Of a DNA stretch of 64,000 nucleotides, positions 48,507 through 57,589 are shown piece by piece. Made by a program: the position numbers and the translations under genes. The notes under the pieces were generated by a model. The model searched no databases. It saw only the letters and a program-made list of their open reading frames with translations, and was not told the DNA's origin. Source of the DNA: SZUA-36 sp963753105 (GTDB lineage: Bacteria > Pseudomonadota > Gammaproteobacteria > Xanthomonadales > SZUA-36); assembly GCA_963753105.1 (NCBI GenBank), contig CAVWBD010000006.1, positions 159,045 through 223,044 of the forward strand. Reading direction: 5' to 3'. Position 1 is the first letter of the stretch, and each line of letters opens with the position of its first letter.

Positions 48507-49734
48507 TCACACGGGTTCGCGTTCAATCGGGCAGGTCATGCAGTGACCGCCACCACGTCCACGCCCGAGTTCGGAAGATGAGATGGTGATGACCTCGATA
48601 CCTGCCTTGCGCAACAGGGTATTGGTGTAGGTATTCCGGTCATAACCGATGCACCACTCCTGGGGACAGGGCGACCACGTTATTGCCGTCATCCCACTGT
48701 TCTCTTTCCTGTTGGTAGCGGTTGCCGCCAGTTTGAACGACTTCCAGTTTCCTGATACCGAGGCATTCTGCCGTCACCTCGATCAGGTGTCCCTTTTCAA
48801 GCCGTACATCCAGGTCGCCTTCATGGTCACCGGGGCGGATGCTATAGCACCGGAGCGCATCACAGACATCAAGGTAGGCGGTTGCCTTGTCGACGTCACA
48901 CAGGGAGAAAATGGTATCGAGATGCATGGCGGCGCGTGAATGTGGCATCTGGCAGGCGACGACGCGCTCTGCGGCGCCCTTGGCAAACAACGCCTGGGCC
49001 AACTGGCTGGCGGCTTGGGAGGTGGTGCGTTCACCCATGCCGATCAGCACGCAACCATTACCCACGGGCATCACATCCCCGCCCTCGATGAAGGCCAGCT
49101 TCTGGTCGACTTCCGGATCGCCCCACCAGGTTTCAAATTCCTTATCGGCGAAGAAGGGGTGGTACTTGTAGATCGCAGCGGTCAAGAGCGTTTCCTGCCT
49201 GCGGGCCGGCCAGAACATCGGGTTAAGCGTGACTCCGCCGTAAATCCAGCAGGTGGTATCACGCGTATATGTGCTGTTGGGAAGTGGCACCAGTACAAAC
49301 CCGTCATCATCCAGGTAAGAGGTGAAGATGCCTTCATGGGGGAATGGCAATTCACTGGCCGCAATACCACCGATCAGGTGACTGGCGAGCTGTCTGGAGG
49401 GCATTTCATCCAGCCACGGGCGTGCTTCCCTGGCCATCAGCACGCCGACGTAGCCCGGTATGATCCTGCGATCGAGGATATATTTACGGCCTTCGGGCAG
49501 GTCCAGTACCTGTTCAAGCAGGTCGTGCATTTCCAGCACCCTGACGCCCCGTTCTTCCATCTTCGAGACAAAATCCCGGTGGTCCCTTTTTGCCTGCTCC
49601 ACCCAGATCACGTCGTCATACAGCAGGTCCGCACAGTTACTCGGGGTGAGCCGTTCATGGGCCAATCCCGGATGACAGACCATCACGGTCTTCAATACGC
49701 CAACTTCGGAGTTTGCACCCAGGATTTTTGCCAT
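48507..49734 (-). CDS. arcA: Arginine deiminase (one frameshift)
   Basis: About 409 residues. This cytosolic enzyme hydrolyses arginine to citrulline and ammonia. Catalytic blocks: IEGGDVMPVGNGCVLIGMGE (Glu/Asp), HLDTIFSLCD (His), and after removal of one base near 48652, RGGGHCMTCPIERE with the nucleophile Cys. The start MAKILGANSEVGVLKTVMVC is typical. The frameshift separates the last 50 residues including the Cys. It lies next to GTGGTG and could be a base-calling error, because the rest and the end are perfect. No arcB/C or arcD neighbours are present. Confidence 0.88.
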
Positions 49735-49757
49735 TTCTACTTCCTCTTATTTCCAAA

Positions 49758-49815
49758 TTAAGGGGTCAGAACCCTCTTATACAAAAAAGGCTCCGACCCC
49801 TTTTGTTCGACCCCT
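49758..49815. repeat. Dispersed short repeats, inverted pair
   Basis: AAGGGGTCAGAACCCTCTT (49759-49777), then GGCTCCGACCCCTTTTG and TTCGACCCCTTTTG. The outer arms AAGGGGTC/GACCCCTT can pair. Confidence 0.65.
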
Positions 49816-49839
49816 TTTGTTTCTGCTGCAGGAACGGCC

Positions 49840-50094
49840 TCAAGCAGCGCTTTTTGCAAACCTATTGTATAGCCATGCCAGGACTGCACCGCCAATCAGG
49901 CCGTCCACGAGTCCCCAGCCCAGGCCCACAAAGCTGCCAACGGCACTAATACTGTAGCCGCGATAAATCTGGCCTAACCACGTAGGATCTCCACTCGCGC
50001 CATCGAGGATGATGACCCACCATGTCACCAGGAAGACTGCTGAACCCCATAAAATGCTGCAGGACAGTGCAAATGCTTTCGTATCGAGTTTCAT
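49840..50094 (-). CDS. Small two- or three-helix membrane protein, holin-annotated family
   Basis: 84 residues from the ATG at 50092-50094 (AGGAGA eight bases upstream). Hydrophobic helices: FALSCSILWGSAVFLVTWWV, a central GYSISAVGSFVGLGWGLVDG segment, and LIGGAVLAWLYNRFA. Chromosomal proteins of this pattern are sometimes labelled bacteriophage holin, but nothing phage-like is nearby. The 3' end and downstream sequence are duplicated at 54851-54950. Function unknown. Confidence 0.75.
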   Translation of the reverse strand: MKLDTKAFALSCSILWGSAVFLVTWWVIILDGASGDPTWLGQIYRGYSISAVGSFVGLGWGLVDGLIGGAVLAWLYNRFAKSAA

Positions 50095-50257
50095 TGGATA
50101 TCTCCTGTTCTCGTTTCCACGCAAAACCGGGATAACAAATGGTACACCTCATTATGTGGCTATTAAAGAACGTCTGAATTTGCCCTGAATTGGACCATGA
50201 ATGGGATGTCAGAAGATACTCAAATCCCTGGTGCTCTATAAACCCATTAAAGTATTT

Positions 50258-51181
50258 TTATCCTTTGGAGGATCTCTTCCACCGTGGTTTAGCGATTTTT
50301 CCAGCCTTGATGGCGGCGTACAACACCAACAGACCGATGCCGGTATCAACAAGCAATGCGGGGTAAGAGCCTTCGAGACCGATCGCGCCACCGGTCAACC
50401 AGTCGGCGCCTGCAATTTTTGTCACCATCCAGCCGGGGAACAGGATTCCGGAATTTGCCATCCCGAAAACACCCGCCTGCATAAAATTCCAGCCCGCGTG
50501 AAGGCCCCAGCTTAGCCAGATTCGCCGCGTGAGTATGAAAGGTGCAATCATCACAATACTGGAGAAGACCAGGAACATTGCTGAGCCAAATGTCTGGTTG
50601 GGATTGGCAATGTGGGCAAAGCCAAAAATCACCAGGCTCATCGCCAGGGCCACCCAAGTGCCTGCAAATTCCTCAATCAGGCGGAAAACTACACAAAGAA
50701 GGATCAATTCCTGGAGTAGTGAGCCAATACCGAAGGCGAGGATATTCTTGAGCAAGATACTTGCAGGTCGGTATTCCTGGATTTCAAAAGTGCCAAACAC
50801 CGAAATAAGTCCAACAAACAAGACCACCAGGGATGTTGCCACGAGAAAACCTGCTCCCCACTCCTTGCCGGCACCCGGTAGGCTGATCTCGACAGCCTGT
50901 CTTTTTTCAAAGACACGGCAATATAGCCCATAACTAAGAAGCAATAGCGGGATTGAAACGATCATCCGCAGGATATCGATATTGGTGGCAAGCGGCTCCT
51001 CCACCTGCTCGATGACCTGGTAGACGACCAGGGTATTGAGAGCGACAAGGGGCAAAAGGAAGATCGCAGAGACAAAAACCCGCATCAAGGGGAATTGAAA
51101 CAGGCGCGCAATTTTTCCTTTTGGCACAAAGTTGGTGAAAAGATCAGCCGGTTTGATAGCTGTATTGAACGGGATCGTCAC
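50258..51181 (-). CDS. CPBP-family intramembrane protease-like protein
   Basis: 307 residues, about eight membrane helices. The conserved CPBP/ABI blocks are LLQELILLCVVFRLIEEFAG (motif 1, with a degenerate EE-R pattern), IFGFAHIANPNQTFGSAM (motif 2, His...Asn) and LSWGLHAGWNFMQAGVFGM (motif 3, His-x3-Asn). These are glutamic membrane proteases, used for prenyl-protein or peptide maturation and immunity. It lies 98 bases after the membrane LuxR regulator in the same direction, an arrangement also seen in the remnant at 42.5 kb, so the pair is a unit. The frame is intact. Confidence 0.82.
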   Translation of the reverse strand: MTIPFNTAIKPADLFTNFVPKGKIARLFQFPLMRVFVSAIFLLPLVALNTLVVYQVIEQVEEPLATNIDILRMIVSIPLLLLSYGLYCRVFEKRQAVEISLPGAGKEWGAGFLVATSLVVLFVGLISVFGTFEIQEYRPASILLKNILAFGIGSLLQELILLCVVFRLIEEFAGTWVALAMSLVIFGFAHIANPNQTFGSAMFLVFSSIVMIAPFILTRRIWLSWGLHAGWNFMQAGVFGMANSGILFPGWMVTKIAGADWLTGGAIGLEGSYPALLVDTGIGLLVLYAAIKAGKIAKPRWKRSSKG

Positions 51182-51279
51182 ATGCCACTCCTGCGTGCAC
51201 TGGGTTTGTCGACAATACAGACTTGCAGGTCACCATCGTGCAATCAATGGTAAGAAACGCTCATTTTGAGGAACTGGTA

Positions 51280-52233
51280 CTAATCTACCAGGCTACTTTC
51301 ATCCGGCTGGCAGAGAGCAAGCAACTGGAATCTGTTTCTGATTCCGGTTTTATTGTAGATATTGTAAATATGATTGCGCACCGTGTTGGGTGAAATAAAG
51401 GAGTTCTCGGCAATCTCCCGGTTGCTGGCACCACGGATGATCTGCCTCAAAATATCTGCTTCTTTTGCGGTCAGACCATGCTCTTCAATAAATTGAATGA
51501 TATTGGGCATGTCGGTGTTGACTGCAGCGGCGGGCTCATTCTGATGAAAAAGCCAAAGCACCAACAGCGGCAAGCCGTGGATAATGAAATAGACATAGGG
51601 GGTCAGTTCTACAACTAGACTGCCCGGACGCAGGCTGGCGGAATAGGCCACCAACACGTAAATTGTAAAACCCGTTAGAAACACCCATCCAAAGGGCAGT
51701 GAATATGCTCCGATAACCTGGATTTCCATTTTTCGCACACAGACCAGGTAACGGGTAATGATGAAAAATTCGTAAGCAACTGCAAGCAAACCCAAGGTCA
51801 CTATAAAGCTTCTTACCATCTCCATATGTGCGTTGTCATAAAACGACTTGATCGCCCAAACGGTTAATAGCAGAACAGCGAGACTGACCAGCAGGCTGAA
51901 TTTATTGAACCAGGCGGGTCTTTCCCGGGCCAGGAGTTCCTGGACTAGAAGAAAAAGAAAAAATAGCTTGATAAGCAGGATTGGCACGCTAATCAACACA
52001 AAAATGACAATGAACCAGGCCGGATCGGAAGTGCCCGCAGTTTCCATGAGGTCCATGATTACAAATGGTGCAATCCAATTTGCAAACCCGTAACAAAGCG
52101 CGCTCAGAATAAAGTAGAAATTGTATTCAAGGTAACGAGCGGCAGTTCGAAGACGTAGTTCGTTGGCAAGCCAGATCATTCCAAAACTGGTCAGAACACC
52201 GAACATAAAGAGAATGACAACGTGGTCAGGCAT
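51280..52233 (-). CDS. LuxR-family regulator with seven-helix membrane sensor
   Basis: 317 residues from the ATG at 52231-52233, the start matching the paralogous remnant (MPDHVVILFMFGVLTSFG). Residues 1-235 have about seven membrane helices (YFILSALCYGFANWIAPFVI, IVIFVLISVPILLIKLFFLF). The last 65 residues are a LuxR/GerE helix-turn-helix (LTAKEADILRQIIRGASNRE, NTVRNHIYNIYNKTGIRNRF). Likely senses a membrane signal and controls the CPBP gene downstream. The layout parallels the membrane AraC regulators of the duplicated cassette. The frame is intact. Confidence 0.85.
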   Translation of the reverse strand: MPDHVVILFMFGVLTSFGMIWLANELRLRTAARYLEYNFYFILSALCYGFANWIAPFVIMDLMETAGTSDPAWFIVIFVLISVPILLIKLFFLFLLVQELLARERPAWFNKFSLLVSLAVLLLTVWAIKSFYDNAHMEMVRSFIVTLGLLAVAYEFFIITRYLVCVRKMEIQVIGAYSLPFGWVFLTGFTIYVLVAYSASLRPGSLVVELTPYVYFIIHGLPLLVLWLFHQNEPAAAVNTDMPNIIQFIEEHGLTAKEADILRQIIRGASNREIAENSFISPNTVRNHIYNIYNKTGIRNRFQLLALCQPDESSLVD

Positions 52234-52424
52234 TGATTTTGGCTTTGATGGCGGTGTGACCATCAATTATATCCAAAAAAAACAAGGATAAGAGCCTTTT
52301 CAAATTACCGGTAGATCGGAAATTGATCACGAGACAAGACAATTTGCCAGCCACGCCCAAAGCCGATACATTGCGTAGCATAAGAATACGGCGACTCTTC
52401 AACTGTTTTCTAAAGGAAAATTGA

Positions 52425-53699
52425 ATGCTGGGCAGCATTGCTTTTGGTTTATTCGGGCTAACGGTTCTGATCTCCGTTGCCTATGCATTCTCCGGCCATA
52501 AAAGGTCTATTGACTGGCGGCAGATCGCTGCTGGTGTTGGTTTGCAGATCGTTTTTGCCATCGTTGTAATCCTGGTCCCGGGCGGCCGTGAATTTTTTGA
52601 TGCCATCAGCCGGGTATTTGTCAAAATGATCGATTTTGCAATGGTCGGCGCCCAGTTCATCTTCGGCGACCTGGCCAGGAATTCAGAAGTTGGAATGATC
52701 ATCGCCTTCCAGGTGCTGCCCACGATTATTTTCTTTGCCTCCCTGATGGGTGTTCTCTACCACATTGGCCTGATGCAGAAGATCGTCCAGGGCATGGCAT
52801 GGGTCATGTTGAAAGTGCTGCGGATCAGTGGCTCGGAATCACTGTCGGTTGCCGCCAATGTCTTTATTGGACAGACAGAGGCGCCACTGGTGGTACGCCC
52901 TTACATTGCAAAAATGACGGAATCGGAGCTGTTCGCGATGATGGTTGGTGGCATGGCCACCATTGCAGGGGCCGTGATGGCTGCCTACATCGCCATGCTT
53001 GGCGGGGCGGACGAGGCGCAGCGGTTGTTCTACGCCCGGCACCTGCTGGCGGCCAGTGTCATGGCCGCACCGGCTACCATCGTTATTGCCAAGCTGCTCA
53101 GACCTGAAACAGGAGAGTCCCTGACCAGGGGCACGGTTCGACTGCAAACCGAAAAAACTGCGACAAATGTCATCGAGGCAGCTGCCAATGGTGCGGCAGA
53201 CGGTGTCAGGTTGGCTCTGAATGTTGGTGCCATGTTACTGGCGTTCATTGCCCTGATAGCCTTGATCGATTTTCCCCTTGCGTGGGTTGGCCAGGTAACG
53301 GGGATCGAATCCCTGATCGGCCAACCCCTGGGCCTGTCGATTATCCTCGGATACCTGCTTGCCCCGCTGGCTTGGATTATCGGCGTACCCTGGAGTGAAG
53401 CCACCATTGTCGGTGGACTGATCGGTGAAAAAATTGTCATCAATGAATTTGTCGCCTACCTGCACCTGGGTGAAATCAAGCAGACGCTCTCCGAACATTC
53501 CGTCCTGATTTCAACCTACGCCCTGTGCGGTTTTGCCAACTTTTCATCTATCGCAATCCAACTGGGCGGCATCGGTGGATTGGCGCCCGAACGTCGACCT
53601 GACATCGCCAGGCTGGGATTACGCGCGGTGCTGGGTGGAACGCTGGCTACGATGATGACAGCCACCATTGCCGGTGTCCTGACGTCGCTGGCGGGATAA
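52425..53699 (+). CDS. nupC: NupC-type concentrative nucleoside transporter
   Basis: 424 residues with about 10-12 membrane helices. Family blocks: LMGVLYHIGLMQKIVQGMAW, SLSVAANVFIGQTEAPLVVR (the GQTEAP nucleoside-binding helix), FAMMVGGMATIAGAVMAAYI, and SVLISTYALCGFANFSSIAI. It carries nucleosides in with protons or sodium. The frame is intact. Its stop at 53699 is inside the T run of a candidate minus-strand sRNA, so both transcripts overlap at their 3' ends. Confidence 0.94.
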   Translation: MLGSIAFGLFGLTVLISVAYAFSGHKRSIDWRQIAAGVGLQIVFAIVVILVPGGREFFDAISRVFVKMIDFAMVGAQFIFGDLARNSEVGMIIAFQVLPTIIFFASLMGVLYHIGLMQKIVQGMAWVMLKVLRISGSESLSVAANVFIGQTEAPLVVRPYIAKMTESELFAMMVGGMATIAGAVMAAYIAMLGGADEAQRLFYARHLLAASVMAAPATIVIAKLLRPETGESLTRGTVRLQTEKTATNVIEAAANGAADGVRLALNVGAMLLAFIALIALIDFPLAWVGQVTGIESLIGQPLGLSIILGYLLAPLAWIIGVPWSEATIVGGLIGEKIVINEFVAYLHLGEIKQTLSEHSVLISTYALCGFANFSSIAIQLGGIGGLAPERRPDIARLGLRAVLGGTLATMMTATIAGVLTSLAG

Positions 53700-53796
53700 A
53701 AAAGCCACCCTGAGAACTGTCGGCAATCCGTTGCATTTTGGGGGGAAGCAACATCCGTGTAGAGGGGGACTACACCCGACACCCCTTCAGGGTGGC
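53698..53796 (-). ncRNA. Candidate small RNA: three-way junction with two C-rich loops and intrinsic terminator
   Basis: On the minus strand, starting near 53796, the RNA closes with a 10-bp outer stem GCCACCCTGA/TCAGGGTGGC (53796-53787 with 53713-53704), then TGTCGG/CCGACA, enclosing two hairpins. One has stem GTGTAG/CTACAC with loop TCCCCCT, the other stem GTTGC/GCAAC with loop TTCCCCCCAAAAT. The outer stem is followed by T6, an intrinsic terminator. An extended -10 (TGGTATCTT) lies seven bases upstream. C-rich loops are a known sign of sRNAs that pair with G-rich ribosome-binding sites (6C RNA in Actinobacteria, sX13 in Xanthomonas). A 5' AGGGG could pair with either loop. No known family assigned. 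Confidence 0.65.
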
Positions 53797-53802
53797 AGCA
53801 GG

Positions 53803-53866
53803 AAGATACCAGCTTGTCGCTATTTGAAATTGACCTATGTCAAATATCACTTTGGTTTATACCAAA
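53803..53866 (-). promoter_or_regulatory. Putative sRNA promoter and upstream palindromes
   Basis: On the minus strand TGGTATCTT (53811-53803) is an extended -10 hexamer. Upstream are two spaced palindromes, TTGAC-N4-GTCAA (53830-53843) and TTTGGT-N4-ACCAAA (53851-53866), which could be regulator sites. Confidence 0.45.
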
Positions 53867-53880
53867 ATATGGAGAAATAG

Positions 53881-53909
53881 CGGTCAGAGTCAAGTGCCAG
53901 GGTAAAAAC
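53881..53909 (+). repeat. Dispersed repeat, long type
   Basis: CGGTCAGAGTCAAGTGCCAG and GGTAAAAAC, between the sRNA and the epimerase gene. Confidence 0.8.
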
Positions 53910-53951
53910 CAGGCGGCGGCCAACTGCCCCCCGAGTCTTTGTTACTTTTGG

Positions 53952-54809
53952 TTAAGTACCCCTTGCCGCAGAGATATGTTTCGCAATTAGATCGGCAAAA
54001 CGTATTTCGCTGTTGTCTTCCGGTGCGTAATCGATGATCTTGCGCGCATTGGCAATGCTCCAGAATGCATGTGAATTGTCGCTAATGCCATAGAAGATCT
54101 GGAAAGGTACGCCAAATTCATCGCGAATATCTTCTGCCTCGATGCTTTTTACAAAAAGTTGTTGCATATCCCGATCACTAATATAAACAGCCAATGCCCG
54201 GCGCATTTGACGCATGTTACCTGGTTCTATGGGTACTAAATCATCTTCACGAGGGCCCCCAATACGAATCTGCACATTCTCCAAGTGTGTACCCGTCTGT
54301 TTGCCTGTGGCAAAGACAAAACCGAGGTGTTCATAAGCCTCTTTTGCCCAACCATAGTAGTTGTATGAAAGTGCACGTCCATTGGGATTTACACAATCCA
54401 GTTTTCCATCGAGGATCAGATCCTCATAATAGTTGGCAGCATGATTTGAACTGGCAACGACGACTCGTTGTACGCCTTCTTCCAGCGCCGTTTGGTAAAT
54501 ATTGTAGGCCATCTGTATGTTGGAAAATTCATTCCAAAAGCGACGATCCGGGTCATTGCCGGCCGCTGGATCGGAACTGCCGACAAAGGCAAAGTGAACA
54601 ATGGCATCCGCGCCTCGAAAAAAATGACGGTACGTTTCTCGATCCCGATTGACGAGATCGATCACTTGAATACCAGGAATTTCTTTGTCAGCGCGCTTGT
54701 TTGTCTCCACATCCAGCAAGGTGCAGTCATACCGTTCTTGCAATGCCGGCAATATCTGACCGGCAATCTTGCCAGCCGCGCCTGTTACGACAATTCTTTT
54801 CTTAGCCAT
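53952..54809 (-). CDS. NAD-dependent epimerase/dehydratase family, uronate dehydrogenase-like
   Basis: 285 residues, extended short-chain dehydrogenase fold. Rossmann motif VVTGAAGKIAGQILPAL (GxxGxxG), Asp in LLDVETN that binds NAD ribose, catalytic YxxxK as YNYYGWAKEAYE and Ser in VVVASSNHAANYYE. The SSNHxxxxYxxE signature and short length are those of uronate dehydrogenases (Udh). Likely oxidises a hexuronate or acts on a sugar derivative; substrate inferred only. The frame is intact. Confidence 0.85.
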   Translation of the reverse strand: MAKKRIVVTGAAGKIAGQILPALQERYDCTLLDVETNKRADKEIPGIQVIDLVNRDRETYRHFFRGADAIVHFAFVGSSDPAAGNDPDRRFWNEFSNIQMAYNIYQTALEEGVQRVVVASSNHAANYYEDLILDGKLDCVNPNGRALSYNYYGWAKEAYEHLGFVFATGKQTGTHLENVQIRIGGPREDDLVPIEPGNMRQMRRALAVYISDRDMQQLFVKSIEAEDIRDEFGVPFQIFYGISDNSHAFWSIANARKIIDYAPEDNSEIRFADLIAKHISAARGT

Positions 54810-54850
54810 TTTTGACCCCTTCTAATCAAATTTATATAGCAGCTATTATC

Positions 54851-54950
54851 TCCCTTTTGTCCTGCTGTTGAAACCGCCTCAAGAAGCGCTTTTTTTGCAA
54901 ACCTGTTGTACAGCCACGCCAGGACTGCACCGCCAATCAGGATGCCCACA
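54851..54950 (-). pseudogene. 3' fragment of the small membrane protein gene
   Basis: The minus strand reads LIGGAVLAWLYNRFAKKALL, matching the end of the gene at 49840-50094 and its downstream sequence. The N-terminal two thirds are absent. The rest of the gap to 55148 holds repeats at 55011-55033 (AATCAGAGTAAAGTGTCAGG, GTA) and 55069-55088 (AATAAGCCAGGACACACAGC). Confidence 0.65.
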
Positions 54951-55148
54951 ACACTCTGAATTAATGGAATAATGGGATAGGGTTAAAAACTACTAATTAC
55001 TAAATCATGTAATCAGAGTAAAGTGTCAGGGTAAGCCGATGACTGAATTAACAAATGGGAAAAACACAATAAGCCAGGACACACAGCACTTTTTGAATGC
55101 GTGAAGATCGCGTCACACATCGCCAACACGAATGAGGTCACAACTCAT

Positions 55149-55718
55149 ATGAACCAACAGTACTCCCAGCAAACCCTTGCCGATGCAAGAAAACTTTTCA
55201 CGCAAAAGGCATATCCCGAAGCCTTACAACTGTGTGAAACCCTGCTTGCCCAGAAAGGCCCCCAGGCCGACATACTCGCGCTGAAAGCCCTGATTCATAA
55301 GCAATTAGGCAACTTTGAAGAAGCCGGCAAATCAATGGACCTGGCTTTAGAGCAAAACCCGGATAACGCTGGAATGCTCTTCACCGGAGCGCTCATCAAC
55401 CTCAAGCTTTCGAATTTCGACCTGGCAATAAAACAGGCAATGAAAGCAGCACGTGAAGCTCCGGACAATTCCCAACTCGTTTGCCAGTGCGCCATAATCG
55501 TGGAAAGATCCGGAAAACCGCAGGAAGCGCTGCAAATCCTTGAAAAATTCACTCAAAAACACCAGCAACAGGCAGAAGCCTGGTATTTAATCGGAAAATT
55601 TCAAGAAGGGCTGGATAACAACGAGGCAGCAGAATACGCCTTGCGTCAGTGCATTGCGCTGGAACCCAACCACGTCAACGCGCTAAAGCGGCTGGAAAAA
55701 GTCAGTGCATCTGCATAA
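55149..55718 (+). CDS. TPR-repeat protein
   Basis: 189 residues from the ATG at 55149; an in-frame upstream start at 55101 is possible. Five consecutive tetratricopeptide helical pairs: QQTLADARKLFTQKAYPEAL, ALKALIHKQLGNFEEAGKSM, AGMLFTGALINLKLSNFDLA, PQEALQILEKFTQKHQQQAE, AEYALRQCIALEPNHVNALK. No signal peptide, so cytoplasmic; a protein-protein interaction adapter by family. Partners are unknown. The frame is intact. Stands alone. Confidence 0.8.
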   Translation: MNQQYSQQTLADARKLFTQKAYPEALQLCETLLAQKGPQADILALKALIHKQLGNFEEAGKSMDLALEQNPDNAGMLFTGALINLKLSNFDLAIKQAMKAAREAPDNSQLVCQCAIIVERSGKPQEALQILEKFTQKHQQQAEAWYLIGKFQEGLDNNEAAEYALRQCIALEPNHVNALKRLEKVSASA

Positions 55719-55963
55719 AGAAATAATGAAGCCAGGCTAAAATAAAGGGGCTCAGGGTTCTGCTTATTGTAAACGGAGCCGGATATAACAGGATGATTTA
55801 AAAGGAAAAGTCAGGATATTCGTCGCTTTATGGATGAGCGGCGCGAGTATCCACATGCTCCCGGTTCAATTTGATCTTCTTGGCGTTCGCTGCTTAAATG
55901 CCGGTGGGAGTCAGTTAACAAAGACGAATGGACTCGTCTGTGAACGTTAATGGAGTAATGTGT

Positions 55964-57175
55964 ATGAAATTGTCTCCTGTCCTCGCAAGGGCATTCAAAT
56001 TCTCAATCATTTTTTCCCTTTTTATCAGTGCTTCGGCGTTTGCCGAAAACGTGCTGATCACGCGTTATTTTTCCGGCAGTTGGGACCAGCCTGAGCAGGA
56101 AAGCCAGGGATTTATTCTGCAGATCGCCGAACGGCCGGATGACCAGAAAATTGGCATCGTCTACTGGTTTACCTATGGCGAAGACCTGCAGACCACCTGG
56201 TACCTGGCACGCGGGCCTGTCAACGGCAACGAAATCAACATGAAGCTTTATACTGCTTTCGATGTTGCGTTCATGGCTGAAAATGTGGAGGGCAATGCCA
56301 ACGTCGTGGAGGTTGGCACGCTTGACCTAGCGTTTAGAAACTGCAATCACGGCGTAGCGACATACGACACACCTGAAGAAGTCATTGGCTCAGGTGAGTT
56401 TCCCATCCGTCGCATTACCAGCATTTACCGAACGCGTTGCAGCGGTGGCATTTCGGATGACACACCGGCCGACGGCAAACCTCTGCAACTGGATGTGCAA
56501 CTGTATCCCCCGGTTGAAGGTGGCAGCGGTGAGGGCAAGGCCAAATTCTGGGAACGCACAGACCGCTCTGATTTCAAGGTGGCAGTCGAAGGTCTCGCGG
56601 ATGATGGCGGACCATACATTCTGCAGGTATGCGGGGAGGACCGAGGTGAAATACTGGTCGTTGACGGCGAGGGTGAGCTGGCTTTCCGGAGTCCCGAGAA
56701 TGACGGCATACCGTTGCTTAGCTTTGAGCCACGCGATTGCCTGATCGAGGTGATCGGCGCTGGTGGCGTCATGCTGACCTCGGGTGATGCCGTGCTGGCT
56801 GAAAAGCAGCATGGGCGCAAGGGTGGCCAGGACGAAGATGAAGAAGGCCTCGAGATAGAGGTTGACTTCAACAACACCGGCGTTATCGAAGGCGCGAAGG
56901 GTGAGGCCGAGTTGGAAATCTGGGCTGAGGAGCGCGAATTCTCGATCAAGATCAAGGATGTCCCGGCTGGTTTTTATGCGGTTCTCGTGGATGGTGCCCA
57001 AGTGGGTGAAATCGAAGTTGTCGAAGATGACGGTGATTTCGAAGGACAGATCAAGTTCACCGACCCGCAAAAAGTGGAAACGCTGGAACTGACATTTGAT
57101 CCGCGTGGACTAGCTGTCGAGATTCTGCAGGCTGACCTGCAGGTGGTACTGGACGTGGTGTTCCCGGACGCCTGA
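55964..57175 (+). CDS. Exported protein with N-terminal SGSW module and two beta repeats
   Basis: 403 residues from the ATG at 55964 (GGAG nine bases upstream); an upstream ATG would put the signal peptide internally. After the signal peptide (MKLSPVLARAFKFSIIFSLF) comes the module (YFSGSWDQPEQESQGFILQI, VYWFTYGEDLQTTWYLARG, ending CNHGVATYD). Then two copies of a ~90-residue acidic beta repeat: GEGKAKFWERTDRSDFKVAV...LLSFEPRDCLIEVIG and GEAELEIWAEEREFSIKIKD...LELTFDPRGLAVEIL. An Asp/Glu-rich linker separates them. The family of the repeats is not recognised. The frame is intact, and a strong terminator follows. Confidence 0.8.
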   Translation: MKLSPVLARAFKFSIIFSLFISASAFAENVLITRYFSGSWDQPEQESQGFILQIAERPDDQKIGIVYWFTYGEDLQTTWYLARGPVNGNEINMKLYTAFDVAFMAENVEGNANVVEVGTLDLAFRNCNHGVATYDTPEEVIGSGEFPIRRITSIYRTRCSGGISDDTPADGKPLQLDVQLYPPVEGGSGEGKAKFWERTDRSDFKVAVEGLADDGGPYILQVCGEDRGEILVVDGEGELAFRSPENDGIPLLSFEPRDCLIEVIGAGGVMLTSGDAVLAEKQHGRKGGQDEDEEGLEIEVDFNNTGVIEGAKGEAELEIWAEEREFSIKIKDVPAGFYAVLVDGAQVGEIEVVEDDGDFEGQIKFTDPQKVETLELTFDPRGLAVEILQADLQVVLDVVFPDA

Positions 57176-57209
57176 TATCCCGTTTATTTAGTTAGAAGTG
57201 AATATGAGT

Positions 57210-57240
57210 GGGCCAGCCTGGTGCTGGCCCGCTTTTTTTT
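57210..57240 (+). terminator. Intrinsic terminator
   Basis: GGGCCAGC/GCTGGCCC stem with a five-base loop followed by GCT8. Confidence 0.92.
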
Positions 57241-57331
57241 GAGAGATCAGAGCCTTTTAACGCAAATGTAAACTCTGGGCTGGAATCTGTATTTGGTACA
57301 CAGTTTCAGCAACGCTAACCAGGGGCTACCG

Positions 57332-57550
57332 ATGTTCAAAAAAATGTCAATAAAGACGTTACTGGTTCCAGCATTGCTGCTTATTCTGGCTTCCTGTGAA
57401 AAGACTCCTGAACAAGACCTGGTTGCAGTCGCTTCGGGCATTGACGTTGAGGCGCTCGGCTATTCACCCGAAGAGTGTGCCGATATCAACGTGACCTGGG
57501 GTGAAATGCAGAAAATCATCGACCGCCTGCTGGCCGCCAGGCGTACTTGA
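57332..57550 (+). CDS. Small lipoprotein of unknown function
   Basis: 72 residues from the ATG at 57332 (AGGGG seven bases upstream). N-terminus MFKKMSIKTLLVPALLLILA with lipobox LASC (Cys near residue 22), so a lipoprotein. The mature part is only 50 residues, acidic at first, and ends with a helix (VTWGEMQKIIDRLLAARRT). No recognised family. Confidence 0.65.
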   Translation: MFKKMSIKTLLVPALLLILASCEKTPEQDLVAVASGIDVEALGYSPEECADINVTWGEMQKIIDRLLAARRT

Positions 57551-57589
57551 GCAGAAACAGGGAATAGGGCGCTGACCCCATTTATTGGA

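Noticed and set aside
48940..49761. 273-codon plus-strand open frame opposite arginine deiminase
   Set aside because: Shadow of arcA, which has all catalytic motifs on the other strand.
49840..50094. Phage holin as a sign of a prophage
   Set aside because: No lysin, structural or integrase genes anywhere in the window.
52267..52424. Riboswitch before nupC
   Set aside because: I could not fold a convincing conserved aptamer or a paired terminator in this leader.
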